Shown piece by piece: positions 1-7,853 of a DNA stretch of 64,000 nucleotides. The position numbers were made by a program, and so were the translations under genes. The DNA is from Paenibacillus antri (lineage in GTDB: Bacteria > Bacillota > Bacilli > Paenibacillales > YIM-B00363): positions 481,680 through 545,679 of the forward strand of contig NZ_VCIW01000002.1 in NCBI RefSeq assembly GCF_005765165.1, in the 5' to 3' direction. The notes below the pieces were generated by a model. The model was not told the origin of the DNA and ran no database searches. It saw only the letters and a list, made by a program, of their open reading frames with translations. Position 1 is the stretch's first letter. Each line of letters starts with the position of its first letter.

Positions 1-310
1 GCAGGAAGCCGAAGTTCGGCGAGACGGCGCAGACGATCGTACCGATGAGGAACAATACGACGGCGGAATGAAACAAGGCTCTCGTCGTAAAACGTTGAAT
101 CAAGAAGGCGCTGATCGGGACGAGCACGCCGTTGACGAGCATATAGCCCGTCGACAGCCATTGCACCGTGTTCGCGCTGATCTCCAAATCTTCCATCATC
201 TTCGGCAGGGCGACGTTGAGCAGCGTCTGACTGAGAAGCGCCACGAAGGCGCCGATAATGAGGGCGGCCAAGATCGGCCCTCTTCGCGGGGCGGTCGTCG
301 CGTTATTCAT
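1..310 (-). CDS. MFS drug-efflux transporter, DHA2 (EmrB/QacA-like) family, N-terminal part only
   Basis: Leftward reading from an ATG at 308-310 gives MNNATTAPRRGPILAALIIG, then a first membrane helix with the motif LLSQTLLNVALPKMMEDL and a second helix before the window edge. The residues LNVALPKM after helix 1 and W-LSTGYMLV in helix 2 are typical of 14-helix DHA2 proton/drug antiporters of the cytoplasmic membrane. About 103 residues are visible; the rest lies outside the window. Its start overlaps the end of the MarR gene by 8 bases, so the two form one operon, and the MarR protein probably controls export of the compound it senses. The substrate cannot be told from this fragment. Confidence 0.85.
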   Translation of the reverse strand, partial: MNNATTAPRRGPILAALIIGAFVALLSQTLLNVALPKMMEDLEISANTVQWLSTGYMLVNGVLVPISAFLIQRFTTRALFHSAVVLFLIGTIVCAVSPNFGFL

Positions 311-767
311 CTTGTGGGGTATCCTCTCCGTAGGTATTGAATATTTCCGTAATCCGTTCGTTAATGCGCACCAAGTGTTCTATATCTTCGGTCGGGAGCG
401 CGAGCAGCGGCTCAAGCAGCTCCATGCGCCGAGAGTCGGTCTTCCGCCAGACGTCGACGCCGCGCTCCGTGAGCGACAATACGATGGATCTGCGGTCTTC
501 TGTACCGCGCTCGCGGACGACGAGCCCCGCCTTCTCCATCCGGTCGACGATGCCGCTGGCGGTGCTGTTCCCGATTTGGATGCGCTGCGCCAGCTCCGCG
601 AGTCCGATGCGAGGGCGCTCCGACAGCACCCGCATGACCAACACCTGTACCGGGGTGACGCCGTGCGGCGTCGCGGCTTTCACCAGCATTCGGTGGAAAG
701 CGATATTTACGTTGCGGAACGATTGAAATAAGAGCTGCACTCGCTCCCGATCTTCCTTCGACGGCAT
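303..767 (-). CDS. MarR family transcriptional regulator
   Basis: A 154-residue protein of normal MarR length. The winged helix-turn-helix occupies about residues 35-105, with recognition-helix sequence GNSTASGIVDRMEKAGLV and the family wing signature DRR at residues 91-93, followed by LTERG. The family acts as a dimeric DNA-binding repressor, usually released by small aromatic ligands. The ATG at 765-767 follows a purine-rich AGGAGGGTTTCGA stretch on the coding strand. The downstream MFS exporter gene overlaps it, which suggests local control of efflux. Two TTCGNNNNCGAA palindromes sit between the putative -10 box and the gene, as expected for autorepression. The ligand is unknown. Confidence 0.9.
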   Translation of the reverse strand: MPSKEDRERVQLLFQSFRNVNIAFHRMLVKAATPHGVTPVQVLVMRVLSERPRIGLAELAQRIQIGNSTASGIVDRMEKAGLVVRERGTEDRRSIVLSLTERGVDVWRKTDSRRMELLEPLLALPTEDIEHLVRINERITEIFNTYGEDTPQDE

Positions 768-795
768 TCGAAACCCTCCTATTCGGAAAAAGTAT

Positions 796-822
796 TTCGC
801 TCTCGAATATTTCGCATGCGAA
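796..822. promoter_or_regulatory. Paired TTCG-N4-CGAA palindromes, candidate MarR operator
   Basis: TTCGCATGCGAA at 811-822 is a perfect 12-base palindrome. TTCGCTCTCGAA at 796-807 shares the same outer arms. Their centres are 15 bases apart, and both lie just downstream of the marR -10 box, where bound repressor would block transcription. Binding is inferred, not shown. Confidence 0.5.
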
Positions 823-824
823 CT

Positions 825-854
825 ATTATAGTGCCGAGACGAACCTCAGGTCAA
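825..854 (-). promoter_or_regulatory. Promoter of the marR-MFS operon
   Basis: On the minus strand, TTGACC (849-854) and TATAAT (825-830) are separated by 18 bases, close to the sigma-A consensus. The start point would fall just before the paired palindromes at 796-822. Confidence 0.6.
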
Positions 855-864
855 TGGAAGACGG

Positions 865-894
865 TTGTTTCCTAGGAGGGAAAAGAGATACAAT
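865..894 (+). promoter_or_regulatory. Candidate promoter for the ROK kinase operon
   Basis: TTGTTT (865-870), 18 bases, TACAAT (889-894). Moderate match to the sigma-A consensus, about 55 bases before the ATG. Confidence 0.4.
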
Positions 895-948
895 TGAAGC
901 GAATCATGGATTCGGTTATTGCAAGCGAACGGCGAAGGGGAGAGTTGT

Positions 949-1839
949 ATGCGTATAGGCGCAATCGAAGCGGGCGGCACCAAGTTCGTCTGCGGCATCG
1001 GCAACGAGCGGGGCGACATCGAGGATCGGGTAAGCTTCCCGACCGAGCGTCCCGAAGAGACGCTGCGGCAGGTGATCGAGTATTTCCAAGACAAAAACGT
1101 CGAAGCGATCGGCATCGGCAGCTTCGGCCCGATCGATATCGATCCGGCGAGCCCGACGTACGGCTTCGTTACGACGACGCCGAAGCCGGGTTGGGGGAAT
1201 TACGACTTCCTCGGCGCGATGAAGCGGGCGTTCGACGTCCCTTACGGCTGGGACACGGACGTGAACGCGGCCGCCTTCGGGGAAGCGACCTGGGGCGCGG
1301 CGCAAGGCTTGGACAGCTGCGTCTATTACACGATCGGCACCGGCGTCGGCGTCGGCGTATACGCGGAAGGACGGCTCGTGCACGGCCTCGTCCATCCGGA
1401 AGGCGGCCATGTGCTGACGCGGCGACATCCGGAGGACGACTTCGCGGGCGTATGTCCGTACCATGGCGATTGCCTCGAAGGCATGGCGGCCGGTCCCGCG
1501 CTCGAGAAGCGCTGGGGCGCGAAGGGAGCCGAGCTCGGCGCGGATCATCCGGCGTGGGGCATCGAGGCGTTCTACATCGCGCAAGCGGTATCGAGCGCGA
1601 TTCTGCTGCTGTCGCCGAAGCGCGTCATTCTCGGCGGCGGCGTCATGAAGCAGGAGCAGCTGTTCCCGCTCGTCCGCGCCGAGGTTCGGCGTTTGCTTGC
1701 CGGCTACGTACGGGCCGAAGCGATCGCGGACGGCATCGACGCGTACATCGTTCCGCCGGGACTCGGCGACAACGCGGGGCTTAGCGGCGCGCTCGCGCTC
1801 GGTCGAGCGGCATGGGAGCGGGAGGCGGCGGCGCGATGA
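949..1839 (+). CDS. ROK family sugar kinase (fructokinase-like)
   Basis: A 296-residue protein. The N-terminal GAIEAGGTKF (residues 4-13) is the ATP phosphate-binding loop. D104 in WDTDVNAA is the likely catalytic base, TIGTGVG (128-134) is a second phosphate loop, and CPYHGDCLEG (169-178) carries the Cys/His zinc site of ROK kinases. This motif set matches fructokinases of the ScrK/GmuE/YdhR type, which phosphorylate fructose or mannose with ATP in the cytoplasm. The ATG at 949 is chosen because GAAGGGGAGAG precedes it; a longer reading from 919 adds residues unlike the family. The stop overlaps the next ATG, so it is coupled to the ChbG-like deacetylase gene. The exact hexose is not resolved. 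Confidence 0.88.
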   Translation: MRIGAIEAGGTKFVCGIGNERGDIEDRVSFPTERPEETLRQVIEYFQDKNVEAIGIGSFGPIDIDPASPTYGFVTTTPKPGWGNYDFLGAMKRAFDVPYGWDTDVNAAAFGEATWGAAQGLDSCVYYTIGTGVGVGVYAEGRLVHGLVHPEGGHVLTRRHPEDDFAGVCPYHGDCLEGMAAGPALEKRWGAKGAELGADHPAWGIEAFYIAQAVSSAILLLSPKRVILGGGVMKQEQLFPLVRAEVRRLLAGYVRAEAIADGIDAYIVPPGLGDNAGLSGALALGRAAWEREAAAR

Positions 1840-2741
1840 ACGGGGCGGAGCGATTAGGCTTCGGCGCGGACGAACGGCTCTTGATCGTGAACGCCGACGA
1901 CTTCGGCATGTGTCATTCGACGAACCTCGGGATTTTCCAGCTGCTCGAGGAAGGCGCCGTGGATTCGGCGACGATCATGATGCCGTGCGGCTGGGCGCGC
2001 GAGGCGCTCCGGTGGAGCGCGGCGCGGCCGGAGCTGAACGTCGGCGTCCACTTTACGCTGACGAGCGAATGGGAAGGCTACAAGTGGGGTCCGGTCGGCC
2101 GCGTCGGCGACGCGACGTCGCTCGCGACGAAGGAAGGCTGGTTCCCGGCCGACGTCCGGACGGTCGAGTCGACCGCGGATCCGGCTCAGGTGCGCGCGGA
2201 GCTGATCGCCCAGATCGAGATGGCGATCGCCTCCGGGCTCGAGCCGACGCATCTCGATAACCATATGGGCTCCGTGTACGGTCTCGAAACCGGACGCGAC
2301 TTCCTGCGCGAGGTGTTCGAGGTTTGCGTCCGGTACCGTCTGCCGTTTCGCTTGCCGCGGAAGGCGCCCGCGAATCGCGGAGCGACGCCGGAGCTGCAGG
2401 CGAGGGCCGCCCAAATCGGCGCGATCGCGGATGCGACGGGCGTCTCGATCCTGGACGATCTGGTCGGCCTTCCGTTCCAGAAGCTGCCCGGAGAGACGTA
2501 CGACAGCTTCAAGCGCGACATGATCGCCTTGCTCCGCAGCCTGTCGCCCGGCGTCACCGAGCTGATCATCCACCCGTCGCTCGTGACGGACGAACTGAAG
2601 GCGATCAACCCGCATTGGGAGAAGCGCGGGTGGGAGATGGACATCTTCCGCGACGCGGAGGTCCTTCAAGCCATGAACGAAGCGAGCATTCGCCGCGTTC
2701 GTTGGTCCGATCTGCGAGCTCTGCAGCGAGGAGAACGATAA
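1836..2741 (+). CDS. ChbG/YdjC family carbohydrate deacetylase
   Basis: A 301-residue protein. The metal and catalytic motifs are visible: VNADDFGMC (residues 18-26, with the D-D pair), H72 in VHFTLTSE, and the HLDNH box at 139-143. Family members remove acetyl groups from sugars such as diacetylchitobiose-6-phosphate. I chose the ATG at 1836, which overlaps the kinase stop as ATGA, with GGGAGGCGG upstream; the ATG at 1812 adds a glycine-rich leader. Pairing with a ROK kinase fits a small amino-sugar or oligosaccharide salvage operon (inference). A strong hairpin at 2746-2795 ends the unit. Confidence 0.85.
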   Translation: MNGAERLGFGADERLLIVNADDFGMCHSTNLGIFQLLEEGAVDSATIMMPCGWAREALRWSAARPELNVGVHFTLTSEWEGYKWGPVGRVGDATSLATKEGWFPADVRTVESTADPAQVRAELIAQIEMAIASGLEPTHLDNHMGSVYGLETGRDFLREVFEVCVRYRLPFRLPRKAPANRGATPELQARAAQIGAIADATGVSILDDLVGLPFQKLPGETYDSFKRDMIALLRSLSPGVTELIIHPSLVTDELKAINPHWEKRGWEMDIFRDAEVLQAMNEASIRRVRWSDLRALQRGER

Positions 2742-2745
2742 GAAT

Positions 2746-2795
2746 AAGAAGGGGGTGTCCTTAGTCGTCTAACGACCGGAGGACGCCCCCTTCTT
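2746..2795. terminator. Bidirectional intrinsic terminator
   Basis: AAGAAGGGGGTGTCCT pairs with AGGACGCCCCCTTCTT (one G-U) and is followed by a short T-rich tail. The right arm lies inside the last codons of the leftward gene, so the hairpin ends the two converging transcripts. Confidence 0.7.
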
Positions 2796-3366
2796 TGCGC
2801 AGGAATCTCGCGCTGACGACGGCGTACGCCAAGCCGGCCGCCGCGAGCCGATGCGCGAAGGCCGGCAGCAAGGTCTCGTCGTCGTCGTGAACGAAATTGG
2901 GAAGCCCGGCGCATGCGGCGAAGCCGCGCGCCCGCAAGGAGGCGATTCGCGCCGCGTACGGCGCCGGGTCGGGCTCGATGCGCCGGGGCAGCACGCAGAC
3001 GTCGACGATGCGGCGATCCGCCGGCACGCCGTAGCGATCCGCCAGCGATAGCACGGCTTCCAAGTTCGCTTCGAACGACTGCGATCTTGCGCCCGGCGCG
3101 AACGGGAGCAGGACGATGCGGGCGAACGTCTTAAGCGCCTCAGGGCCGAACGACGCCCAGGCCGCCTCGTCCGCGGGCAATGAATTTAAGACCGGCTCGC
3201 GAACGACGCGCGCCGCGGCCGACGCGAGCGCGGGATCGGGCGATTCGAGCCATACGTCTTCGGCTCCTTCGAGCCGGCGCGGCGCGTCGCCGGGACGCAG
3301 ACGTACGCAGGAGCCGTCGGGCGGCGTCGCGCCGTCGTTTTCGGAATAATAAGGAACGATCTCCAT
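2761..3366 (-). CDS. Pterin-binding (methyltetrahydrofolate methyltransferase/DHPS-like) barrel protein, short
   Basis: A 201-residue protein that no named Bacillus gene covers. Read along its length it follows the MtrH/AcsE-type pterin barrel: an E/D-S-PDPA strand near residues 41-50, PVLNSLPADE (family LINS-), a middle strand ARIVLLPF, then GVPADRRIVDVCVLPRRIEPD (family D-PLVLP) and GFAACAGLPNF (family GLSN-). The usual domain is about 260 residues, so it is shortened at the N-terminus and may no longer bind folate. The start at 3366 follows GAGGAGGC. It is divergent from spoVAC. The function is unknown; the fold assignment is my inference from pattern. Confidence 0.5.
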   Translation of the reverse strand: MEIVPYYSENDGATPPDGSCVRLRPGDAPRRLEGAEDVWLESPDPALASAAARVVREPVLNSLPADEAAWASFGPEALKTFARIVLLPFAPGARSQSFEANLEAVLSLADRYGVPADRRIVDVCVLPRRIEPDPAPYAARIASLRARGFAACAGLPNFVHDDDETLLPAFAHRLAAAGLAYAVVSARFLRKEGGVLRSLDD

Positions 3367-3490
3367 CTTCGCAGCCTCCTCTGCCGAACCCAACGTATCA
3401 TATTCTCCCAACAATTCCTACCGAGCGTGTTCAACATATCGCGGACCGAACTGGAAATACTGTTAGACAAGCATACGGAAAAACGGAGGA

Positions 3491-3976
3491 ATGCTTGTGT
3501 CCAGCGCTGCGAAAAAACGGTTCAATCTTACGCCTAAGGAATATCAATCGCTCGCGAAAAGCAAGGAGCCCGCGCGGCCGGTTTTCGTCAACTGTTGGCG
3601 GGCGTTCGTAGCCGGCGGGACGATTTGCGTCATCGGTCAGATGATCGCGACGCTGTTCGTCGAATACGCGGGCATGACGAAGGAGCAGGCCGGCGTGCCG
3701 ACCGTCGTGCTGCTGATCCTGCTGTCCGTCATCCTGACGAGCCTCGGGGTGTACGACAAGATCGCCCAGTGGGCGGGCGCGGGGACCGCGGTTCCCGTCA
3801 CCGGCTTCGCCAACTCGATGTCGTCCGCGGCGATCGAGCATCGAAGCGAAGGCATCGTGCTCGGCGTCGCCACGCGCATGTTCAAGCTGGCCGGTTCCGT
3901 CGTCGTCTTCGGCACCGTCGCCGCCTTCGTCGTCGCGCTCGTCCATTGGATCATAGGGACGGGAGGTCAATCCTGA
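3491..3976 (+). CDS. spoVAC: Stage V sporulation protein AC
   Basis: A 161-residue inner-membrane protein with about four hydrophobic helices. The core WRAFVAGGTICVIGQ and the run GAGTAVPVTGFANSM are diagnostic of SpoVAC/SpoVAE. SpoVA proteins form the channel that moves Ca-dipicolinate across the inner spore membrane during sporulation and germination; SpoVAC has been linked to a mechanosensitive function. The ATG at 3491 follows ACGGAGGA. The stop overlaps the spoVAD ATG by one base, so the three genes are translationally coupled. Confidence 0.95.
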   Translation: MLVSSAAKKRFNLTPKEYQSLAKSKEPARPVFVNCWRAFVAGGTICVIGQMIATLFVEYAGMTKEQAGVPTVVLLILLSVILTSLGVYDKIAQWAGAGTAVPVTGFANSMSSAAIEHRSEGIVLGVATRMFKLAGSVVVFGTVAAFVVALVHWIIGTGGQS

Positions 3977-4992
3977 TGAAACGAGGGAAGCAGACCTGGC
4001 GTTTCGAAGAGCCGCCGGTCATCTTATCGCGGGCGGCCGTCGTCGGTCCGGTGGAAGGGGAGGGACCGCTCGGCGCGGACTTCGACATCGTGCACGACGA
4101 CTTGTTCATCGGTGAGAAGTCTTGGGAGAAAGCCGAGCGGAAGCTGCTCGAGGAAGCGTCCCTGCTCGCGGTGCAGAAGGCGGGCGTGCGGATCGACGAG
4201 GTCGACCTGTTCATCGGCGGCGATCTGCTGAACCAAATCGTGAGCGCCACATTCGCCTCTCGTACGTTCGGCATTCCGTATCTAGGCGTCTTCGGGGCGT
4301 GCTCCACGTCGATGGAGAGTCTCGCCCTGGCGGCGCTGGCCGTCTCTAGCGGCAACGCCGACCGCGTGCTCGCCGGCACGAGCAGCCATAACTGCACCGC
4401 GGAGAAGCAGTTCCGCTATCCGACGGAATACGGCTCGCAGAAGCCGCCGACGGCGCAAAACACGGTCACCGGCGCAGGCGCCGCGCTCGTCGGGCGGCAC
4501 GGGGAAGGTCCTCGAATCACGTCGGCCACTATCGGGAGGGTCATCGATCTGGGCATTACGGACCCGTTCAATATGGGCGCCGCGATGGCCCCGGCGGCGG
4601 TCGACACGATCACGGCGCACCTGAACGACCTGGAAGTGTCTCCGGGCCATTACGACCTGATCGTGACCGGCGATCTCGCGGCCGTCGGCCTCGCGATGGC
4701 GCGGGAGCTGTTCAAGAAGAACGGCGTGCCGATCGAAGAGACGGTATACGACGACTGCGGACTTCTCATGTTCGACAGGCAGAAGCAGCAGGTGTTCGCC
4801 GGCGGCAGCGGCTGCGCCTGCTCCGCGGCCGTGACGTACGGCCATCTGTTGAAGCGGCTGGAGCGGGGAGAGCTGAATCGCATTCTCGTCGTCGCGACGG
4901 GTTCGCTCCTGTCCCCGTTGACGGTCCAGCAAAAAGAAAGCATTCCTTGCATCGCCCACGCGGTGGCGATCGAAAGCGGAGGTGCGCGGTAA
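3976..4992 (+). CDS. spoVAD: Stage V sporulation protein AD
   Basis: A 338-residue protein with a thiolase/ketoacyl-synthase fold: FGACSTSMESLALA (active-site-like Cys region) and FAGGSGCACSA near the C-terminus. SpoVAD is known to bind dipicolinic acid and belongs to the SpoVA channel complex. The ATG at 3976 shares its A with the spoVAC TGA stop, and GGGAGG lies upstream. A longer upstream reading in this frame only overlaps spoVAC and is not used. It is the normal length for the family. Confidence 0.95.
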   Translation: MKRGKQTWRFEEPPVILSRAAVVGPVEGEGPLGADFDIVHDDLFIGEKSWEKAERKLLEEASLLAVQKAGVRIDEVDLFIGGDLLNQIVSATFASRTFGIPYLGVFGACSTSMESLALAALAVSSGNADRVLAGTSSHNCTAEKQFRYPTEYGSQKPPTAQNTVTGAGAALVGRHGEGPRITSATIGRVIDLGITDPFNMGAAMAPAAVDTITAHLNDLEVSPGHYDLIVTGDLAAVGLAMARELFKKNGVPIEETVYDDCGLLMFDRQKQQVFAGGSGCACSAAVTYGHLLKRLERGELNRILVVATGSLLSPLTVQQKESIPCIAHAVAIESGGAR

Positions 4993-5357
4993 TGTTGGAA
5001 GCGTTCATGCCCTTCGTCTGGGCGTTCCTGGTCGGCGGCGCGATTTGCGTCGTCGGGCAGCTGATGTTCGACGTATTGAAGATGACCCCGGCGCATACGA
5101 TGGTCACGCTCGTCGTCGCCGGCGCGATTCTCGACGGGGTGGGCTTGTACGACCCGCTCATCGAGTTCGCCGGCGCCGGCGTTACGGTGCCGATTACGAG
5201 CTTCGGCAACTCGCTCGCGCACGGGGCGCTCACCGAGCTGAACACGACGGGAACGGTCGGTCTCGTCAGCGGCATCTATCATTATACGAGCGCCGGCATC
5301 TCGGCGGCGATCGTCTTTTCCTTCTTCGCCGCGCTGCTCGTCCGCCCGAAGGGGTAG
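4992..5357 (+). CDS. spoVAEB: Stage V sporulation protein AE (AEB)
   Basis: A 121-residue membrane protein homologous to SpoVAC. It shows FLVGGAICVVGQ in the first helix and the shared GAGVTVPITSFGNSLAHGA motif. It is the third subunit of the minimal spoVAC-AD-AEB dipicolinate channel. The ATG at 4992 overlaps the spoVAD stop (TAATG). There is no spoVAA, spoVAB or spoVAEA next to it, which is the reduced arrangement found in many non-Bacillus spore-formers. Confidence 0.93.
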   Translation: MLEAFMPFVWAFLVGGAICVVGQLMFDVLKMTPAHTMVTLVVAGAILDGVGLYDPLIEFAGAGVTVPITSFGNSLAHGALTELNTTGTVGLVSGIYHYTSAGISAAIVFSFFAALLVRPKG

Positions 5358-5451
5358 GGCGAGACGACAGGCCGGCAGGAGGAAGCCCCGTCCGCGGCTT
5401 AAGACGCGCTTCCTTTTTCGCGCGAAACATCATTCGCTTGTTAGAAACATG

Positions 5452-5482
5452 ACGACCCTTTCATTCGGAAGGGTCGTTTTTC
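5452..5482 (+). terminator. Intrinsic terminator of the spoVA operon
   Basis: ACGACCCTT / AAGGGTCGT with an 8-base loop, followed by TTTTTCT. An upstream GGAAGC...GCTTCCTTTTT stem at about 5380-5418 may be a second terminator. Confidence 0.85.
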
Positions 5483-5602
5483 TACGAACACTGGCGGGAT
5501 GCGTGCCTCGATTTTCGTGGCGGAGTCGTTTTCCCAATATCAACCAAGCATATGGAAATCGTTACAAAAAAAATTAGAGAAATCAAAGGTGTACCGGTCT
5601 CC

Positions 5603-5631
5603 TTACTTTTAGTAATATTGATTTATAGTAT
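5603..5631 (+). promoter_or_regulatory. Candidate promoter for the moxR-DUF58-transglutaminase operon
   Basis: TTACTT (5603-5608), 17 bases, TAGTAT (5626-5631), just before the AGGAGGC ribosome site at about 5640. The gap 5358-5654 also holds terminators and an AT-rich stretch, but no credible gene. Confidence 0.35.
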
Positions 5632-5654
5632 GCACAATAGAGGAGGCACCGGAC

Positions 5655-6614
5655 ATGCAAACGCGTTTGGAAGACGACGTCCGCATCGTAACGGAATTAA
5701 AGCGGAACTTGGAGTCGTGCATTTATGGGAAGAGTGCCGAAATCGATCTCATGCTGACGGCGCTGCTCGCCGGAGGGCATGTTTTGGTAGAAGACGTTCC
5801 GGGGACGGGCAAGACGGTGCTGATCAAGGCGCTCGCCAAGTCGGTGCAAGCCCAATTCCGCCGCATCCAGTGCAACCCCGACCTGCTGCCTACCGATATT
5901 ACGGGCGTTTCGATTTACCACCCGAAGACCGAAGCGTTCGAGTTCCGTCCGGGACCGATCATGACGAACATTCTCCTCATCGACGAAATCAACCGCGCCA
6001 CGACGAAAACCCAATCCGCGCTGCTCGAAGCGATGGAAGAGCGGCACGTTACCGTGGACGGCGAATTGTATCCGCTTCCAGAACCGTTCCTGCTGCTCGC
6101 GACGCAAAACCCGATCGACTTCGAAGGAACGTACGTGCTGCCGGAGGCGCAGATGGACCGCTTCATGTTGAAGTTCGCGCTCGGTTATCCGGACGAGGAT
6201 ACGGAGCGGCGCATGGCGCAGGTGCAGACGGTGTCCCGTCCGATCGACGAGCTGCAGCCTGTAACGGACGGCGCTAGATTGCTAGAATTACAGAACCGCG
6301 CGAAAACGATCCATATCGAGGACGCCGTCGGACATTACGCGGTAGAACTCGTCCGGCGCACGCGCGAACATCGCCAGCTGCTGCTCGGCGCCAGCCCACG
6401 CGCGACGCTCGCGCTGCTGTCCGCTTCGAAGGCGTACGCGTTCCTGCAAGGGCGCGACTTCGTCATTCCGGACGACATCAAGTGGCTTGCCCCTTACGTG
6501 CTCGGGCATCGACTCGTGCTGGAGACGGAAGCGAGATTGGAAGGCGTGACAGTGCAATCGATCCTCGAGTCGATCTTCCGGGACGCGAAGGTGCCCGTAC
6601 GATTGGAGCGATAA
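5655..6614 (+). CDS. MoxR family AAA+ ATPase
   Basis: A 319-residue protein. The Walker A motif is GTGKT at residues 50-54, Walker B is NILLIDEINRA near 105-114, sensor 1 is LLATQNP, and the C-terminal lid is the AAA_lid_2 type. MoxR ATPases act as chaperones that help insert cofactors or mature partner proteins. They are typically encoded, as here, directly before a DUF58 protein (3-base gap) and a transglutaminase. The ATG at 5655 follows GAGGAGGCACC. The partner is unknown, but the operon suggests envelope protein maturation. Confidence 0.93.
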   Translation: MQTRLEDDVRIVTELKRNLESCIYGKSAEIDLMLTALLAGGHVLVEDVPGTGKTVLIKALAKSVQAQFRRIQCNPDLLPTDITGVSIYHPKTEAFEFRPGPIMTNILLIDEINRATTKTQSALLEAMEERHVTVDGELYPLPEPFLLLATQNPIDFEGTYVLPEAQMDRFMLKFALGYPDEDTERRMAQVQTVSRPIDELQPVTDGARLLELQNRAKTIHIEDAVGHYAVELVRRTREHRQLLLGASPRATLALLSASKAYAFLQGRDFVIPDDIKWLAPYVLGHRLVLETEARLEGVTVQSILESIFRDAKVPVRLER

Positions 6615-6617
6615 CGG

Positions 6618-7853
6618 ATGCAGCGAGCCCCCAGAACGATCCGCTGGTCCGCGAAAGCTTGGGGACTGGCGCTGTGCGTCGTATCGTGTCTGTTTTTCGT
6701 GGCGTTCCAAGGCGGCAAGCTGAGTCTCATGTTATTGATCATCATTACCTGTTTATCCGTATACTTGCTGCTCGGCCGGTGGAGCGGCATCTCCTCGGCG
6801 CGAGGCCGGCGGGAGATCGGCGGCGTCGCCGGCGGCGCGATGCTGCAGGCCGGCAGCGCGCTGAAAGCGAACATCCATGTGGACATTCCGGGCTTCTGGC
6901 CGATTCCGTACGTGACCGTGAAGGATAAGCTGACGAAGTTCGGGGGCGAAAGCCAAGTGTACGAAGGCACGTTCGTTCCGGATTGGAAGCGGCGCGGCGA
7001 GCTGTCGTACGTGACGCCGCCCCTCGGCCGCGGGCTGTATAAATTCGAGAACGTCGAATGCGTGACGCAGGACATATTCGGCCTGTTCGAGCACGCGGGC
7101 GTCATCTCGATGCCGCTGACGTTCAGCGTGCTGCCGCGTACGGTGGCCATCCCCGAGTGGCGGCAGCTGCGCACGCTGTTCAAGGGCAACCACCAGCAAT
7201 CGTCGGTGAACGGCTCGCAGCGGGAGACGACGCAAATCAACGGCGTCCGCGAATACATCTACGGCGACCGGCTCGCGAAGGTGCACTGGCGGGCGACCGC
7301 GCGGACGGGGCATTGGAAGTCCAAGGAGTTCGAGCGGGAGTCGCTGCCGAAGCTGACGATCGTGCTCGACCGCCAAACGAACGTCTATCGGTCGAGCGAG
7401 CAATTCGAGCTCGCGGTATCCGTCGCGGCTTCGCTGCTGCAGTTCGCGGCGAAGCGCGGCATGTCGACGGGCTTCCTGTCCGTCGGCGGCGGTCGCGTCT
7501 TCCACGAGACGCCGGGTGGCTACGAGACGCGGGGGCGCATCGAGAAGCATCTGATCGAGGTGCAGCCGGACCCGAACGGCGATCCGTCCCGCGCTCTGCG
7601 CGATCGCTCGCGCCTTCCGTCGAGCGGCGGTCTCGTCCTCTTGGTCAGCCCGCAGCGGGGCGAGTCGATCTTGAAGGCGCTGAAGTGGCTGGACGTTAAC
7701 GGCGTCAGCGCCTGCCACTTGCGGATCGGCTCGGATGGGAACGGCAAGGGCAAGGACGATTGGTCCGCCGCGCTACGCTCGGTCGGCATAGCGTCTTATA
7801 CCGTGCAGCAGCTCGACGAATTGCCGCTGTTGTTAGGGGGGAAGGGCGCATGA
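6618..7853 (+). CDS. DUF58 domain membrane protein
   Basis: A 411-residue protein with two hydrophobic N-terminal helices (about residues 10-50). The DUF58 signature VREYIYGDRLAKVHWRATA lies near residues 212-230, followed by a vWA-like strand LTIVLDRQTN. DUF58 proteins pair with MoxR ATPases, with both flanking genes here matching that layout. It overlaps the next ATG by 4 bases. Its molecular role is not established; anchoring at the membrane and acting with the ATPase is the usual proposal. Confidence 0.88.
   Translation: MQRAPRTIRWSAKAWGLALCVVSCLFFVAFQGGKLSLMLLIIITCLSVYLLLGRWSGISSARGRREIGGVAGGAMLQAGSALKANIHVDIPGFWPIPYVTVKDKLTKFGGESQVYEGTFVPDWKRRGELSYVTPPLGRGLYKFENVECVTQDIFGLFEHAGVISMPLTFSVLPRTVAIPEWRQLRTLFKGNHQQSSVNGSQRETTQINGVREYIYGDRLAKVHWRATARTGHWKSKEFERESLPKLTIVLDRQTNVYRSSEQFELAVSVAASLLQFAAKRGMSTGFLSVGGGRVFHETPGGYETRGRIEKHLIEVQPDPNGDPSRALRDRSRLPSSGGLVLLVSPQRGESILKALKWLDVNGVSACHLRIGSDGNGKGKDDWSAALRSVGIASYTVQQLDELPLLLGGKGA

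Noticed and set aside
3440..3490. Sigma-G promoter for spoVAC (CATACG at 3472)
   Set aside because: No acceptable -35 at 17-18 bases; too weak to list, although forespore control is expected.
5552..6277. Frame starting MEIVTKKIREIKGVPVSLL before the MoxR gene
   Set aside because: It runs out of frame into the certain MoxR gene. Its hydrophobic start lies in AT-rich promoter DNA.
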